Part shown: positions 45,148 through 55,702 of the stretch, one piece after another
Layout of the letters: every line of letters starts with the position of its first letter
How positions within the stretch are numbered: position 1 is the stretch's first letter
Assembly: GCA_021783095.1 (NCBI GenBank)
Contig: JAJXUG010000008.1
Location: 31,531-95,530 of the forward strand
DNA: 64,000 bases
DNA from: Chloroflexota bacterium
GTDB lineage: Bacteria > Chloroflexota > Limnocylindria > Limnocylindrales > CSP1-4
Direction of reading: 5' to 3'
Notes under the pieces: model-generated
What the model was told of the DNA's origin: nothing
Seen by the model: the letters and a program-made list of their open reading frames with translations, nothing else
Database searches by the model: none
Made by a program: the position numbers and the translations under genes

Positions 45148-45690
45148 ATGTCGTCCATTCTTCGTCAGTTCCGGGGCCTCGGCATTGCCCTCGCGGTGCT
45201 CGCGATCTCGGCCGGCGCGGTTTTCGCCGCGGCACCGTCATTGCAGCTCACCTCCAACCACGGGACCACCCACCCAGCGGTCGACGCGCCAGGGTCGGTG
45301 GATCAGTCGGAGTCGGCCGAGCGGTCCGCTGCCGCTGAGGCCACCGAGAGCCCCGAGCCGAGCGACTCCGCCGAGCCGTCCGAGGGCGTCCAGCCTGCTT
45401 CGCCGCTCAGCCCGAAGGGCTCCCCGAGCCCCAGCGCAGGCGCGCACGGCGCTCTTGTCTCGACGGCCGCCCAGATGCCGACGCCGTCGGGCTTCGCGAA
45501 CCACGGCGCGTTCGTCTCCTGCGTCGCGCATCTTGACGTCTCGCCGACGGGCTTCGACTGGAACACGGTCACGCCACAATTCTGCGGTATCACCCCCGCC
45601 GCTTCGGCCCAGCCGAAGGCCGGCCAGGGTCACGGCCACGGCAGCGGTCATGGCAACAACGGCCACGGCCACGGGGCGACCGGCCACTGA
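45148..45690 (+). CDS. secreted protein with Ser/Pro/Glu linker and His-Gly tail
   Basis: 180 aa from ATG 45148. Signal peptide IALAVLAISAGAVFAAAP. An acidic low-complexity segment (ESPEPSDSAEPSEG) is followed by a small domain with two cysteines (FVSCVAHLDVSPTGFDW; TPQFCGITPA). The C-terminus is GHGHGSGHGNNGHGHG, able to bind metal ions. Function unknown. A strong hairpin lies 40 bp after the stop. Confidence 0.75.
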   Translation: MSSILRQFRGLGIALAVLAISAGAVFAAAPSLQLTSNHGTTHPAVDAPGSVDQSESAERSAAAEATESPEPSDSAEPSEGVQPASPLSPKGSPSPSAGAHGALVSTAAQMPTPSGFANHGAFVSCVAHLDVSPTGFDWNTVTPQFCGITPAASAQPKAGQGHGHGSGHGNNGHGHGATGH

Positions 45691-45730
45691 GAGCCCCGCC
45701 TGGATGACGATCCGGGCATGCCAACACGAC

Positions 45731-45757
45731 GAAGCCGGCGCCAGTGGCGCCGGCTTC
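45731..45757. terminator. bidirectional terminator between secreted-protein gene and parB
   Basis: GAAGCCGGCGCC-AGT-GGCGCCGGCTTC, a perfect 12-bp stem with a 3-base loop, followed by TTCTGTT on the plus strand. It serves two convergent genes. Confidence 0.85.
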
Positions 45758-45782
45758 TTCTGTTGCTGGGGGAGCCACGGGC

Positions 45783-46802
45783 CTAGCGGCCCGGATCGCC
45801 GCTCCTTACGACGGCGATGGCGTTCTCGAGGCGGAGCTTGGCGATCGTCAGGTACTTCGCCAGGTTCGCCCGGTCGGTGATGCCGATCGACTCCAGGAGC
45901 CGCGGGTCGCGGATGACGCCGAGCAGTTCCTCGACCGCCTCGTTCAGCTGCGCCTTCGCAGAGTAGAGGCTGTCGTCCTTGAGGTTCTCGTGGGGACCCG
46001 CGGCCGCCCAGCCGACTTCGGCCGCGCCGCTGACGACGGGCGCCGCCTCCGGCCGCGGGACCGCCTGCGCATTGGCCTCCTCGCCGTCATCTTGCTGGCG
46101 AGCCGGGCGACCCTCGATGCGCTCCCGCAGCTTGACGAGCGAGAGCTCGTTGCGGGCCACCGCGTCGGCCAGCCGCTTGCGCTTCTTGGGGTCGGCGACC
46201 TTCATGATCTCGTAGGCGTGGGACAGGGTGTCCTTGCGCAAAGACACGAGCTCCCGCACCTCGGGCGGCGCGTCCGCCAGCCGGAGCCGGTTCTCGAGGT
46301 ACCCCTTGTCCTTGCCCAGCTTGTCCGCCAGGCGACGGATGCTGTAGCCGTGCTCCTTGATCATCCGGTCATACATCGTCGCCTCGTCGAGCGGCGAGAT
46401 GTCCTCGCGCTGGAGGTTCTCGATGATCGAGATCTCGAGCGCGGTGGAGTCGTCGATGTCCTCCACGAGCGCGGGGATGGTGGACATCCCGGCCAGCTTC
46501 GACGCGCGCCACCGGCGCTCGCCGGCGATCAGCTGGAAGTGGTTCTCGCCGATTGGCCGGACCAGGATCGGCTGCAGCACGCCGTGCTCGCGAATCGAGC
46601 CGGCGAGCTCCAGGAGCGTGGTCTCGTCGAAGGCGAGCCGGGGCTGCTCCGGGTTGGATTCGATGCGATCCACCGGGATGACCTTGACGCCGGTGGAGCG
46701 GTGCGTCGTCTCCGATGACAGGAGGCTGACGATGGCGGGGGAGAGCTCGCGTTCCTCGGACAGCCGGCGCGCGGCCGCTGCGCGGAAGTCAGTCCTGGCC
46801 AA
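45783..46802 (-). CDS. parB: chromosome-partitioning protein ParB
   Basis: 339 aa. The CTP-binding/clamp domain has IESNPEQPRL and GERRWRAS (the CTP switch, residues 94-99). The helix-turn-helix domain is SIRRLADKLGKDKGYLENRL followed by RLADAPPEVRELVSLRKDTL. The C-terminal dimer domain is LRLENAIAVV. The recognition region differs from the usual SRPxIANxLRLL type, and the helix that normally ends in GHAR reads SHAYEI here. ParB loads at parS sites and spreads as a CTP clamp. The usual LGRGL ParA-contact motif at the N-terminus is absent. It overlaps parA by 14 bp and holds one candidate parS site inside its coding sequence (46230). Confidence 0.95.
   Translation of the reverse strand: MARTDFRAAAARRLSEERELSPAIVSLLSSETTHRSTGVKVIPVDRIESNPEQPRLAFDETTLLELAGSIREHGVLQPILVRPIGENHFQLIAGERRWRASKLAGMSTIPALVEDIDDSTALEISIIENLQREDISPLDEATMYDRMIKEHGYSIRRLADKLGKDKGYLENRLRLADAPPEVRELVSLRKDTLSHAYEIMKVADPKKRKRLADAVARNELSLVKLRERIEGRPARQQDDGEEANAQAVPRPEAAPVVSGAAEVGWAAAGPHENLKDDSLYSAKAQLNEAVEELLGVIRDPRLLESIGITDRANLAKYLTIAKLRLENAIAVVRSGDPGR
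46230..46245. promoter_or_regulatory. candidate non-canonical parS, site 1 (inside parB)
   Basis: GTCCTTGCGCAAAGAC, a 16-bp palindrome with one mismatch. It lies within the codons for SLRKDT of ParB itself. Identical to sites 4, 5 and 6 when orientation is allowed for. Confidence 0.7.
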
Positions 46803-47559
46803 GCTCGATCACCTCCCGGGCGAACTCGCGGTAGGTCTTCGCCGCCTCCGAGGATCCGGCATAGGCGGTGATCGGTCGTCCCACGAGCGGCGCCTCTCCC
46901 AGCTTCACGCTGGTCCGGATGATGGTTGTGAAGACGTGATGGTCGCCGACGATGCGCAGCTCGTCGAGCATGTCGCGGGCGAGATTCGTCCGGCCGTCGT
47001 AGAACGTGGGCAGCAGGCCCAGGATCCGGAGGTCGCGGTTCAGCTTGTGGCGGATGGCGCTGATGACCTTGACAAGGTTGTTGAGGCCCTTCATCGCGTA
47101 GAACTGCGTCTGCACGGGGATGATGACGCTGTCGGCAGCGACGAGCCCGTTGACCGTGAGCAGTCCGAGGTTGGGGGGGCAGTCGATCAGCACGTAGTCG
47201 TAGGCGTCGATGCTCTCACGCATCGCCTCGCGCAGGATTGATTCGCGACCGAGAGCCGTGAACAGCTCGCCTTCTGTGCTGGCGAGGTCGATGTGCGCGG
47301 GCGCCACGTCGATGCCGGCCGTCTCTGTCGGGAGGACCACCTCGGGGAGCGTGGCCCGTCCGTCGGCGAGGACGTCCGCCATGGAGCGCACGACGGTGTT
47401 GAGGTTGATGCCGACGCCCGCCGTGAGATTCGCCTGCGGGTCCATGTCGACGAGGAGGATTCGACGTCCCTCCTCGGCGAGGGCGCCCGCGAGATTGATC
47501 GCGGTCGTTGTCTTGCCGACGCCCCCCTTCTGGTTGGCGATCGCGATCACGTGCGTCAA
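46789..47559 (-). CDS. parA: chromosome-partitioning ATPase ParA/Soj
   Basis: 256 aa from a TTG at 47559, 8 bases after GAGG; the track start at 47748 is too long and a GTG at 47568 sits on the ribosome site. [20 protein letters not shown] carries the deviant Walker A. Other motifs are [13 protein letters not shown] (Walker A') and [18 protein letters not shown] (Walker B). ParA binds DNA non-specifically as an ATP dimer and pulls ParB-parS complexes apart. It is the first gene of a parAB operon running left, divergent from the acyl-CoA carboxylase genes. Confidence 0.95.
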   Translation of the reverse strand: MTHVIAIANQKGGVGKTTTAINLAGALAEEGRRILLVDMDPQANLTAGVGINLNTVVRSMADVLADGRATLPEVVLPTETAGIDVAPAHIDLASTEGELFTALGRESILREAMRESIDAYDYVLIDCPPNLGLLTVNGLVAADSVIIPVQTQFYAMKGLNNLVKVISAIRHKLNRDLRILGLLPTFYDGRTNLARDMLDELRIVGDHHVFTTIIRTSVKLGEAPLVGRPITAYAGSSEAAKTYREFAREVIELGQD

Positions 47560-47861
47560 GGGCGTCACCTCGTGGGCTGCATCCGCGGGAGAGCGGCGCA
47601 GAAGTCCTCGAATGCTACCGCGCCGCGCAAAGGAGCGGCGCGCCCCTTTTCCACATCGACGACGAGTTGTGCACCATTCTGTGGATATGTCGCGAGCCAG
47701 CGGGGGCGCCGGAGTGCGGGACGCGATGAGTTCACCGCCCGTTCGCATGGCGTTTACGGCCTTGCGCGAGGTGCGGTCTCCTCATCGCCCCCGGGGTGGC
47801 TGGCCCTTGCGCGGTCCGTCGCCGCTCCGCGCTACGCCTATGATGGGCACTCATCCCCAAC

Positions 47862-47877
47862 GTCTTTGTGCAAAGAC
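47862..47877. promoter_or_regulatory. candidate non-canonical parS, site 2
   Basis: GTCTTTGTGCAAAGAC. It lies in the leader of the carboxylase operon, after a TATGAT (47839-47844) that may be its -10, and 32 bp before the ribosome site GGAGG. Confidence 0.7.
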
Positions 47878-47908
47878 GAGCCAGCTCACGAGCGGAGGCA
47901 AGCCTGGC

Positions 47909-49462
<1,554 letters not shown>

Positions 49463-49474
49463 TCAGCGCTGTCC

Positions 49475-49490
49475 GTCCTTGTGCAAAGAC
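49475..49490. promoter_or_regulatory. candidate non-canonical parS, site 3
   Basis: GTCCTTGTGCAAAGAC in the 48-bp gap between the beta subunit and biotin carboxylase genes. Confidence 0.7.
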
Positions 49491-49510
49491 GTCTCGCCCG
49501 GGAGCACCCG

Positions 49511-51091
49511 ATGACCCTCGAGCCCGCCCCCTTCCGCCGTGTGCTGGTCGCCAATCGCGGGGAGATCGCCGTCCGGATCATCCGGGCCTGTCACGAGATG
49601 GGCATGGAGGCGATCGCCGTCTACAGCGACGCCGACGCGGAGGCGGCCCACGTCCGCATTGCCGACCGTGCCGTGCGCCTCGGCCCGCCCGCGCCGGCCG
49701 AGAGTTACCTGAGGATCGACCTCGTCGTCGCGGCTGCGCTCGCGACGGGCGCCGAGGCGATCCATCCGGGCTACGGGTTCCTGGCCGAGCGCGCCGCGTT
49801 CGCCCGAGCTGTCGAGGACGCCGGCGTCGTCTTCGTCGGCCCGACCTCCGACGCCATCGAAGCCGTGGGCGACAAGCTCAATGCGCGCCGACTCGCAGCG
49901 AGGGTCGGCGTGCCCTCGGTGCCTGGAACGCTCGAGCCGGCGCCGGTCGACCATCCTGACCGAGTCGGTGAGCTCATCTCGACGGCGCGGCGGATCGGCT
50001 TCCCGCTGTTGGTCAAGGCGGCGGCTGGCGGCGGGGGACGGGGAATGCGCCGCGTCGTCCATGAGGAGGATCTCGCCGCCGCACTCGTGTCCGGCTCGCG
50101 TGAGGCGCTCTCGGCCTTCGGCGATGGCTCGGTGTACCTCGAGCGCGAGATCCTGCCGGCCCGGCACATCGAGGTCCAGCTCCTGGCCGACCACCACGGC
50201 AATGTCGTCGCCCTGGGCGAGCGCGACTGCTCGCTGCAGCGGCGACACCAGAAGCTCGTCGAGGAGGCGCCCGCACCCGGACTTACCGTGGAGCAGCGGC
50301 GACACCTTCACCAGCTCGCCGTGACGATGGGCTCGGCGGCGGGACTTCGAAACGCGGCGACCTGCGAGTTCCTCCACGACCCGGCAGGCAACTTCTGGTT
50401 CCTCGAGGTGAACACGCGGCTGCAAGTCGAGCACGGCGTCACCGAACTGGTGTCGGGTGTCGACATCGTTCGCGAGCAGTTCCGCATCGCTTCGGGGCGA
50501 GCGCTCAGCCCGGAGGTCATCGACGCGGGGAACCGAGCGTCGCGCCCCGCGAGTCACGCCATTGAGGTGCGGCTCTCCGCGGAAGATCCCGCGCGCGCCT
50601 TCGCGCCCACGCCAGGACGCGTTGGGCGGTGGACGATGCCGGGGGGACCCGGCATACGCGTCGACACGCACATCGAGGCGGGCGACCGAGTCCCTGCGGA
50701 CTACGACAATCTGATCGCCAAGCTGATGGTCCACGCGCACGACAGGGACTCCGCGATCGACCGGCTCCGCCGGGCCCTGGACGAGGTCGAGATCGGCGGC
50801 GTCCAGACCACGCTTCCGTTCCACCGCGTCGTCGCCACGAGTGACGCATTCCGCGATGCGCGGCTGTCGACAGGCTGGGTGGAGGAGCACTGGGATGGCG
50901 AGGCCGTGCGCGCCGAAGCGGTGCGCCGAGCACTGCTCGCGACGGGTCTCGCGTCCCTCGACACGGGCGGGGCGCCGGCGGGTCCCGCCACCGGGGCGGG
51001 CCAGGTCGCTGGGGGCGCGCAGCAGACGCAAGGTCGAAATGGATGGCGGATCAGCGCGCGAACGCATGGAGCCGACCGATGGCCGAGTTGA
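49511..51091 (+). CDS. acyl-CoA carboxylase biotin carboxylase subunit
   Basis: 526 aa from ATG 49511; upstream GGAG overlaps the CCCGGGAGCACCCG leader. It makes carboxybiotin from ATP and bicarbonate. It shows RRVLVANRGEIAVRIIRACH, HPGYGFLAERAAFA, the glycine loop KAAAGGGGRGMR, ERDCSLQRRHQKLVEEAPAP, FLEVNTRLQVEHGVTELVSG, and the ATP-grasp C-terminus. The last 40 residues (GGAPAGPATGAGQ onward) are low-complexity. Its end overlaps the start of the carrier gene by 13 bp. Confidence 0.94.
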   Translation: MTLEPAPFRRVLVANRGEIAVRIIRACHEMGMEAIAVYSDADAEAAHVRIADRAVRLGPPAPAESYLRIDLVVAAALATGAEAIHPGYGFLAERAAFARAVEDAGVVFVGPTSDAIEAVGDKLNARRLAARVGVPSVPGTLEPAPVDHPDRVGELISTARRIGFPLLVKAAAGGGGRGMRRVVHEEDLAAALVSGSREALSAFGDGSVYLEREILPARHIEVQLLADHHGNVVALGERDCSLQRRHQKLVEEAPAPGLTVEQRRHLHQLAVTMGSAAGLRNAATCEFLHDPAGNFWFLEVNTRLQVEHGVTELVSGVDIVREQFRIASGRALSPEVIDAGNRASRPASHAIEVRLSAEDPARAFAPTPGRVGRWTMPGGPGIRVDTHIEAGDRVPADYDNLIAKLMVHAHDRDSAIDRLRRALDEVEIGGVQTTLPFHRVVATSDAFRDARLSTGWVEEHWDGEAVRAEAVRRALLATGLASLDTGGAPAGPATGAGQVAGGAQQTQGRNGWRISARTHGADRWPS

Positions 51092-51795
51092 TCAAGCAGG
51101 AAGAAGCCGCAGCCGCCAGTGATGCAGTCCAATCGCCTCCGGCGATTCCTGACCCGCGCGCCGTCCGTGTTCAGCTCGCTGCCGCGTCCCGGGCCGGCGA
51201 GGAGCCGGCCATGCGCGTTGGACCCGCGCCCAAGCCGCTGCGCATGACGAACCCGACGGTTGGCACCGGACCATTGGGCGGCATCGCGATCGCACCCGGG
51301 TCGCCGGGCAACGGCGATGTCCTTGCGCAAAGACAGGTCCTCGTGGACGGCGAGCCGAGCAGCGTCTCGATCCGGCGCCTCGGCGGCGGGCGGCACGTCC
51401 TCCTCGAGGCACAGGTGGCGAGCCGCGTCGTCATCGAACCAGAGACGCGAGGTGAGAGCGGCACGAGCATCCGCGAGGTTCTCGTCGACGGCTTCAGGTT
51501 CCTCGTCGAGACCGAGCCCGAGCGGATCGCAGCGCTGCGGGAGCGCGCCACGAAGGGCCGCGCGGCCACCGCGCATCTCGGCCCCCTCCAGGTGAAGGCG
51601 ATCATCCCGGGCAAGGTCGTGGCCATCTCGGTCGGCATCGGGGACACCGTGACGGCGGGGCAGCAGCTGCTCGTCGTCGAGGCAATGAAGATGCAGAACG
51701 AGCTGCGAGCGCCGAAGGATGGCACCATCGAGCGCGTGGGGGTCGCTGTTGGTGTCAATATCGAGATCGGCGACCTGCTGGTGGTGATCAACTGA
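51079..51795 (+). CDS. biotin carboxyl carrier protein (biotin/lipoyl domain)
   Basis: 238 aa from ATG 51079. The C-terminal 70 residues form the biotinyl domain: [20 protein letters not shown], then [20 protein letters not shown] with the biotinylated lysine in EAMKM. The N-terminal 150 residues are a flexible linker plus a beta region ([33 protein letters not shown]) as in the BT-type docking part of acyl-CoA carboxylases. A candidate parS site (51319) is embedded in the linker codons (DVLAQRQV). Confidence 0.9.
   Translation: MAELIKQEEAAAASDAVQSPPAIPDPRAVRVQLAAASRAGEEPAMRVGPAPKPLRMTNPTVGTGPLGGIAIAPGSPGNGDVLAQRQVLVDGEPSSVSIRRLGGGRHVLLEAQVASRVVIEPETRGESGTSIREVLVDGFRFLVETEPERIAALRERATKGRAATAHLGPLQVKAIIPGKVVAISVGIGDTVTAGQQLLVVEAMKMQNELRAPKDGTIERVGVAVGVNIEIGDLLVVIN
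51319..51334. promoter_or_regulatory. candidate non-canonical parS, site 4 (inside carrier gene)
   Basis: GTCCTTGCGCAAAGAC within the coding sequence of the biotin carrier protein; identical to site 1. Confidence 0.7.
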
Positions 51796-51806
51796 CGGAG
51801 GACCGG

Positions 51807-53525
51807 GTGAAGGACGATGCGCGGGCGACCGCGGGCGGCGCTGGCGAGGGCACGGGTCCCGCGGATGGGGGAGTGGACTCGGCGGTCGAGCGATGGCGCG
51901 CCACCACCCGCGCCAAGGCCGTGGCCGCGTCCCCCGAGCGGCGGCCCGAGTTCGCCACCACCTCAGAGATCCCCATCGCGGACGTCTACACGCCGGATGA
52001 CGTCGTCGCCCTCAGCGCCCGGGATCTCGGGCTCCCCGGGGAATACCCGTTCACGCGCGGCGTCCAGGCGACGATGTACCGCTCCCGCTTCTGGACCATG
52101 CGCCAGTACGCGGGCTTCGCCACCGCGGGCGAGACGAACGAGCGGTTCCGGTATCTGCTCGAGCAGGGCCAGACCGGGCTCTCGGTCGCCTTCGACCTGC
52201 CAACGCAGATGGGCTACGACTCCGACGCCCCCGAGGCGGAGGGCGAGGTCGGCCGCGTCGGCGTCCCGATCAGCTCGCTGGCCGACATGGAGGCCCTGTT
52301 CGACCGCATCCCGCTGGGCCAGGTCAGCACCTCGATGACGATCAACGCGACCGCGCCCATCCTCCTCGCGCTCTATGTGGCGGCCGCCGAGCGCCAGGGG
52401 GTTGCCCGTGCCAGCGTGTCCGGGACCACCCAGAACGACATCCTCAAGGAGTACATCGCCCGCGGGACGTGGATCTACCCGCCCCGCCAGTCCTTGCGAC
52501 TGGTGACCGACGTGTTCGAGTTCGCCTCGCGCGAGCTCCCCCGGTGGAACACCATCAGCATCAGCGGCTACCACATGCGCGAGGCGGGCGCGACCGCTGC
52601 CCAGGAGCTCGCATTCACGCTCGCCGACGGGATCGCCTACGTCGAGGCGGCGGCGGAGCGTGGTCTGGCCGTCGACGACTTCGCACCCCGGCTCTCGTTC
52701 TTCTTCGCGGCCTGGTCCGAGCTGTTCGAGGAGGTCGCCAAGTTCCGGGCGGCCCGTCGGATGTGGGCCCGTATCATGAAGGAGCGGTTCGGGGCTCGAA
52801 ATCCCAAGTCCATGATGTGCCGCTTCCACACCCAGACCGCGGGTTCGAGCCTTACGGCGCAGTCGATCGACAACAACGTCGTCCGCACCACCCTCCAGGC
52901 TCTCGCGGCGGTCCTCGGCGGCACTCAGAGCCTGCACACCAATTCCCGCGACGAGGCACTCGCGCTGCCGACCGTCGAATCCGCGCGCCTAGCGCTCCGC
53001 ACCCAGCAGATCATCGCCCACGAGGCGGGCGTCGCCGAGACCCCCGATCCGCTCGCGGGCAGCTGGTTCGTCGAGGCCCTGACGAACGACCTCGAGGCCG
53101 CGGCCGCGGCCTACCTCGCCGAGATCGACGCGATGGGCGGCACACTGACGGCGATCGAGTCGGGCTTCCAGCAGCGGCAGATCCAGGAGTCCGCGTACCG
53201 GGCCCAGCGCGAGATCGAGCGCGGCGACCGGGTCGTCGTGGGCGTGAACAAGTTCCGTGACGAGGAGGCCGGCACCCGGCCGGCGCTGCTGCGGATCGAC
53301 CCGGCGGGCGAGCGTCGGCAGGTGGCTGGCCTGCGGCGGGTCCGCGCCGAGCGTGATCCCGCGACGTGGGCCGCCGCCCTGGCGCGACTCGGGGACGCCG
53401 CCCGGGGCGACGACAATCTGATGGGGCCGATCATCGAGGCTGTCGCGGCCTACGCCACGGTGGGGGAGATCGCGGATCGGCTTCGGTCGGTGTGGGGTGT
53501 CCACCGCGAACTCATCACGGTCTGA
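51807..53525 (+). CDS. methylmalonyl-CoA mutase, catalytic (large) domain subunit
   Basis: 572 aa from a GTG with ACGGAGGACCGG upstream. It converts methylmalonyl-CoA to succinyl-CoA with adenosyl-B12. It shows [100 protein letters not shown] and [19 protein letters not shown]. The B12-binding domain (DxHxxG) found at the C-terminus of single-chain mutases is absent. A separate small subunit must be encoded elsewhere, as in the archaeal and some bacterial two-subunit enzymes. Confidence 0.94.
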   Translation: MKDDARATAGGAGEGTGPADGGVDSAVERWRATTRAKAVAASPERRPEFATTSEIPIADVYTPDDVVALSARDLGLPGEYPFTRGVQATMYRSRFWTMRQYAGFATAGETNERFRYLLEQGQTGLSVAFDLPTQMGYDSDAPEAEGEVGRVGVPISSLADMEALFDRIPLGQVSTSMTINATAPILLALYVAAAERQGVARASVSGTTQNDILKEYIARGTWIYPPRQSLRLVTDVFEFASRELPRWNTISISGYHMREAGATAAQELAFTLADGIAYVEAAAERGLAVDDFAPRLSFFFAAWSELFEEVAKFRAARRMWARIMKERFGARNPKSMMCRFHTQTAGSSLTAQSIDNNVVRTTLQALAAVLGGTQSLHTNSRDEALALPTVESARLALRTQQIIAHEAGVAETPDPLAGSWFVEALTNDLEAAAAAYLAEIDAMGGTLTAIESGFQQRQIQESAYRAQREIERGDRVVVGVNKFRDEEAGTRPALLRIDPAGERRQVAGLRRVRAERDPATWAAALARLGDAARGDDNLMGPIIEAVAAYATVGEIADRLRSVWGVHRELITV

Positions 53526-53536
53526 GGAGGCCCGTC

Positions 53537-54004
53537 GTGACCGAACTGTCGCCGGCCGTTCCCGAGGGGATCCGAAAGCTCGGCCGTGTCCACCATGTCG
53601 CGGTCGTCGTCCGCGATCTCGAGGCGTCGCTGCGGCTGTGGCGCGACACGCTCGGCCTGCCCGTCGAGCTCGTGCTGCCCATCGAGCATGACCGGGTCAC
53701 GATCGCCTTCCTGCCCGTTGGCGAGAGCAAGATCGAGCTGGTGCAGCCGATGGATGACACGACGGGCGTCGCCCGGTTCCTCGCCAGCCGGGGCGAAGGG
53801 TTCCACCATGTGTGCTTCGAGGTCGGCAACATCTCCGAGGCCCTGATGCGCCTGGAGATGGACGGGATCGAGCTCATCGACAGCGCGGCGCGGAAGGGCG
53901 CTGAGGGGCCGGTCGCGTTCCTCCACCCGCGTTCCTGCCAGGGCGTGCTCGTGGAGCTGATCGAGGCGCCCGGCGGGCCCGCGTGGTCGGCGCTCGGCTA
54001 CTAG
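53537..54004 (+). CDS. mce: methylmalonyl-CoA epimerase (VOC family)
   Basis: 155 aa from GTG 53537 with GAGGAGG 6 bases upstream. It interconverts (S)- and (R)-methylmalonyl-CoA so that the mutase can use the carboxylase product. Two VOC modules are visible with metal ligands in VHHVAVVVRDLEASLRLW, GESKIELVQPM, GEGFHHVCFEVGN and GVLVELIEAP. It lies 11 bp after the mutase gene, in one operon. Confidence 0.94.
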   Translation: MTELSPAVPEGIRKLGRVHHVAVVVRDLEASLRLWRDTLGLPVELVLPIEHDRVTIAFLPVGESKIELVQPMDDTTGVARFLASRGEGFHHVCFEVGNISEALMRLEMDGIELIDSAARKGAEGPVAFLHPRSCQGVLVELIEAPGGPAWSALGY

Positions 54005-54024
54005 CGAGGACCGGGGGGGCCGGC

Positions 54025-54040
54025 GTCTTTGCGCAAGGAC
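54025..54040. promoter_or_regulatory. candidate non-canonical parS, site 5
   Basis: GTCTTTGCGCAAGGAC, the reverse complement of sites 1 and 4. It lies in the gap between the epimerase stop and the convergent oxidoreductase. Confidence 0.7.
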
Positions 54041-54066
54041 ACCCTCCCTCGGCGGACTCGCTGGGC

Positions 54067-54753
54067 CTATGCGCGCGTCTTTGCGCAAGGACGGCAGTCG
54101 CATCCCGACCGGAGGGCGTGCCGGCCCGCGCGCCAGAGCAGGAGCAGGCCGAAGGACACCAGCACCTGGCGCCGGATCCAGCCGCGACCGCCTGGATCGT
54201 CCGGTCCGGGCTCCAACTCGGAGCCGTCCGCCGGCCGCAGACGGATCAGCGGCACCCAGGCCGTGGCGTCGAGGATCTCTTCGTCCGGCGTCGTCATGGG
54301 GGAGGGGACCACCATCATGCCGGGCAGCCCGGTGGCGCGCACCAGAGCCGGGATCAGGCGTGCCCGCACCACCGGGTCGAGCACCTCCACGGCAGTCCCC
54401 GTGAAGGCGCGACCCGGCAGCCGGACCTCGACGGAGGGGTCGGCGAGCAGGTTCCGGTACCACTCGGTTTGCCGCCCGAAGCCGGCCACGATCCAGGCCG
54501 CGCCGTCCGCGATCAGGTAGTTGAGCGGCGTCTCGTGGATGAGCCCGCTCTTCCGGCCCCGGACGCGAAGCAGCAGGATCCAGCCCCCGACCGGGGTGGA
54601 CACCCAGGCGCCGAGGCCCGCGTGGTGAGCGGGGACCATGAACCAGCGGTTGAGCCCCTTGAAGAACCTGCGGAGATAGGGCGACGCGGCCACCATGGCT
54701 CCCTCAGCGGGCGGCTCGGCGAGCGGCGGGAACCGATCGGCATCGTCGGTCAT
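54067..54753 (-). CDS. nitroreductase/deazaflavin (F420)-dependent oxidoreductase family protein
   Basis: 228 aa from ATG 54753; the track start at 54801 adds 16 residues. The split-barrel signature reads LLLRVRGRKSGLIHETPLNY, AAWIVAGFGRQTEWYRNLLA and VEVRLPGRAFTGTAVEV. This is the second DDN-like protein in the window. It would reduce its substrate with F420H2 or flavin. The last 25 residues (LRSGCDCRPCAKTRA) are cysteine-bearing and coincide with candidate parS site 6, so the extreme C-terminus may be shaped by the DNA site. Confidence 0.85.
   Translation of the reverse strand: MTDDADRFPPLAEPPAEGAMVAASPYLRRFFKGLNRWFMVPAHHAGLGAWVSTPVGGWILLLRVRGRKSGLIHETPLNYLIADGAAWIVAGFGRQTEWYRNLLADPSVEVRLPGRAFTGTAVEVLDPVVRARLIPALVRATGLPGMMVVPSPMTTPDEEILDATAWVPLIRLRPADGSELEPGPDDPGGRGWIRRQVLVSFGLLLLWRAGRHALRSGCDCRPCAKTRA
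54077..54092. promoter_or_regulatory. candidate non-canonical parS, site 6
   Basis: GTCTTTGCGCAAGGAC, 52 bp after site 5, inside the last codons (PCAKTRA) of the oxidoreductase gene on the other strand. Sites 5 and 6 thus form a close pair. Confidence 0.7.
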
Positions 54754-54817
54754 GGCGAGTACCCCCTGGCGAAGATCACGATCCGGGCGCCCGGCCAGCA
54801 AGACGCCATGAGCCGGC

Positions 54818-55702
54818 TCAGCCCCGGTACCCGGCCTCCCGCAGCAGCTTCGGCAGCTCGGTGGGGGAGCCCGCGACGCGGAACCCGGCCGCCTCGAGCG
54901 CGGCCACCTTGGACGCCGCCGTGCCCTTGCCGCCCGAGATGATCGCCCCGGCGTGCCCCATCCGCTTGCCCTCGGGAGCAGTCCGGCCCGCGATGAACGC
55001 CACCTTGGGCATGTCGGGCAGGTGCTCGGCGGCCCAGGCGGCGGCCTCCTCCTCGGCGCTGCCGCCGATCTCGCCGATCAGCACCAGCGCGTCGGTCTCG
55101 GGGTCCTCGGCGAACAGCCGCAGGATGTCGATGTGCTGCGTCCCGACAATGGGGTCACCGCCGATGCCGACGCACGTGGACTGGCCCAGCCCGGCGTCGG
55201 TCATCGCCTGGACGGCCTCGTAGGTGAGGGTGCCTGAGCGGGAGACCACGCCCACCCGGCCCTCACGGTGGATCGAGCCCGGGATGATCCCCACCTTGGC
55301 CCGGCCGGGCGAGGTGGCTCCAGGGCAGTTGGGCCCGATGAGGCGGGCGCCGGCGAGGCGAACCTTCTCGACGACCGAGATCATGTCGAGCGCCGGGATG
55401 CCCTCGGTGATGCAGAAGATCGTCTGGATGCCCGCGGCGACCGACTCCAGGACGGCATCCGGGGCGCCCGCCGCGGGCACGAAGATGCACGACGTGTTCG
55501 CGCCGGTCTCGCGGACGGCCTCGGCCACGGTGTCGAACACCGGGACGCGGCCGTCGAGCGCTGTCTGGCCGCCCTTGCCCGGCGTCATGCCGGCGACGAG
55601 CGGGGTGCCGTACTCGAGCATCGCCCGGCTGTGGAACTCACCCTCGCGCCCGGTGATGCCCTGGACGACGAGGCGCGTGTCACGCCCGATCAGGATGCTC
55701 AC
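54818..55702 (-). CDS. sucD: succinyl-CoA ligase, alpha subunit
   Basis: 294 aa from a GTG overlapping the end of sucC by 4 bp (GTGA). It interconverts succinyl-CoA and succinate with substrate-level phosphorylation. CoA-binding start [31 protein letters not shown]; the phosphohistidine loop lies in [20 protein letters not shown], with [20 protein letters not shown] following. Second gene of the sucCD operon. Confidence 0.96.
   Translation of the reverse strand: MSILIGRDTRLVVQGITGREGEFHSRAMLEYGTPLVAGMTPGKGGQTALDGRVPVFDTVAEAVRETGANTSCIFVPAAGAPDAVLESVAAGIQTIFCITEGIPALDMISVVEKVRLAGARLIGPNCPGATSPGRAKVGIIPGSIHREGRVGVVSRSGTLTYEAVQAMTDAGLGQSTCVGIGGDPIVGTQHIDILRLFAEDPETDALVLIGEIGGSAEEEAAAWAAEHLPDMPKVAFIAGRTAPEGKRMGHAGAIISGGKGTAASKVAALEAAGFRVAGSPTELPKLLREAGYRG

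Noticed and set aside
45783-47880. Canonical parS TGTTTCACGTGAAACA
   Set aside because: Searched by eye around parAB and elsewhere; no match seen. Only the GTCYTTGYGCAARGAC sites are present.
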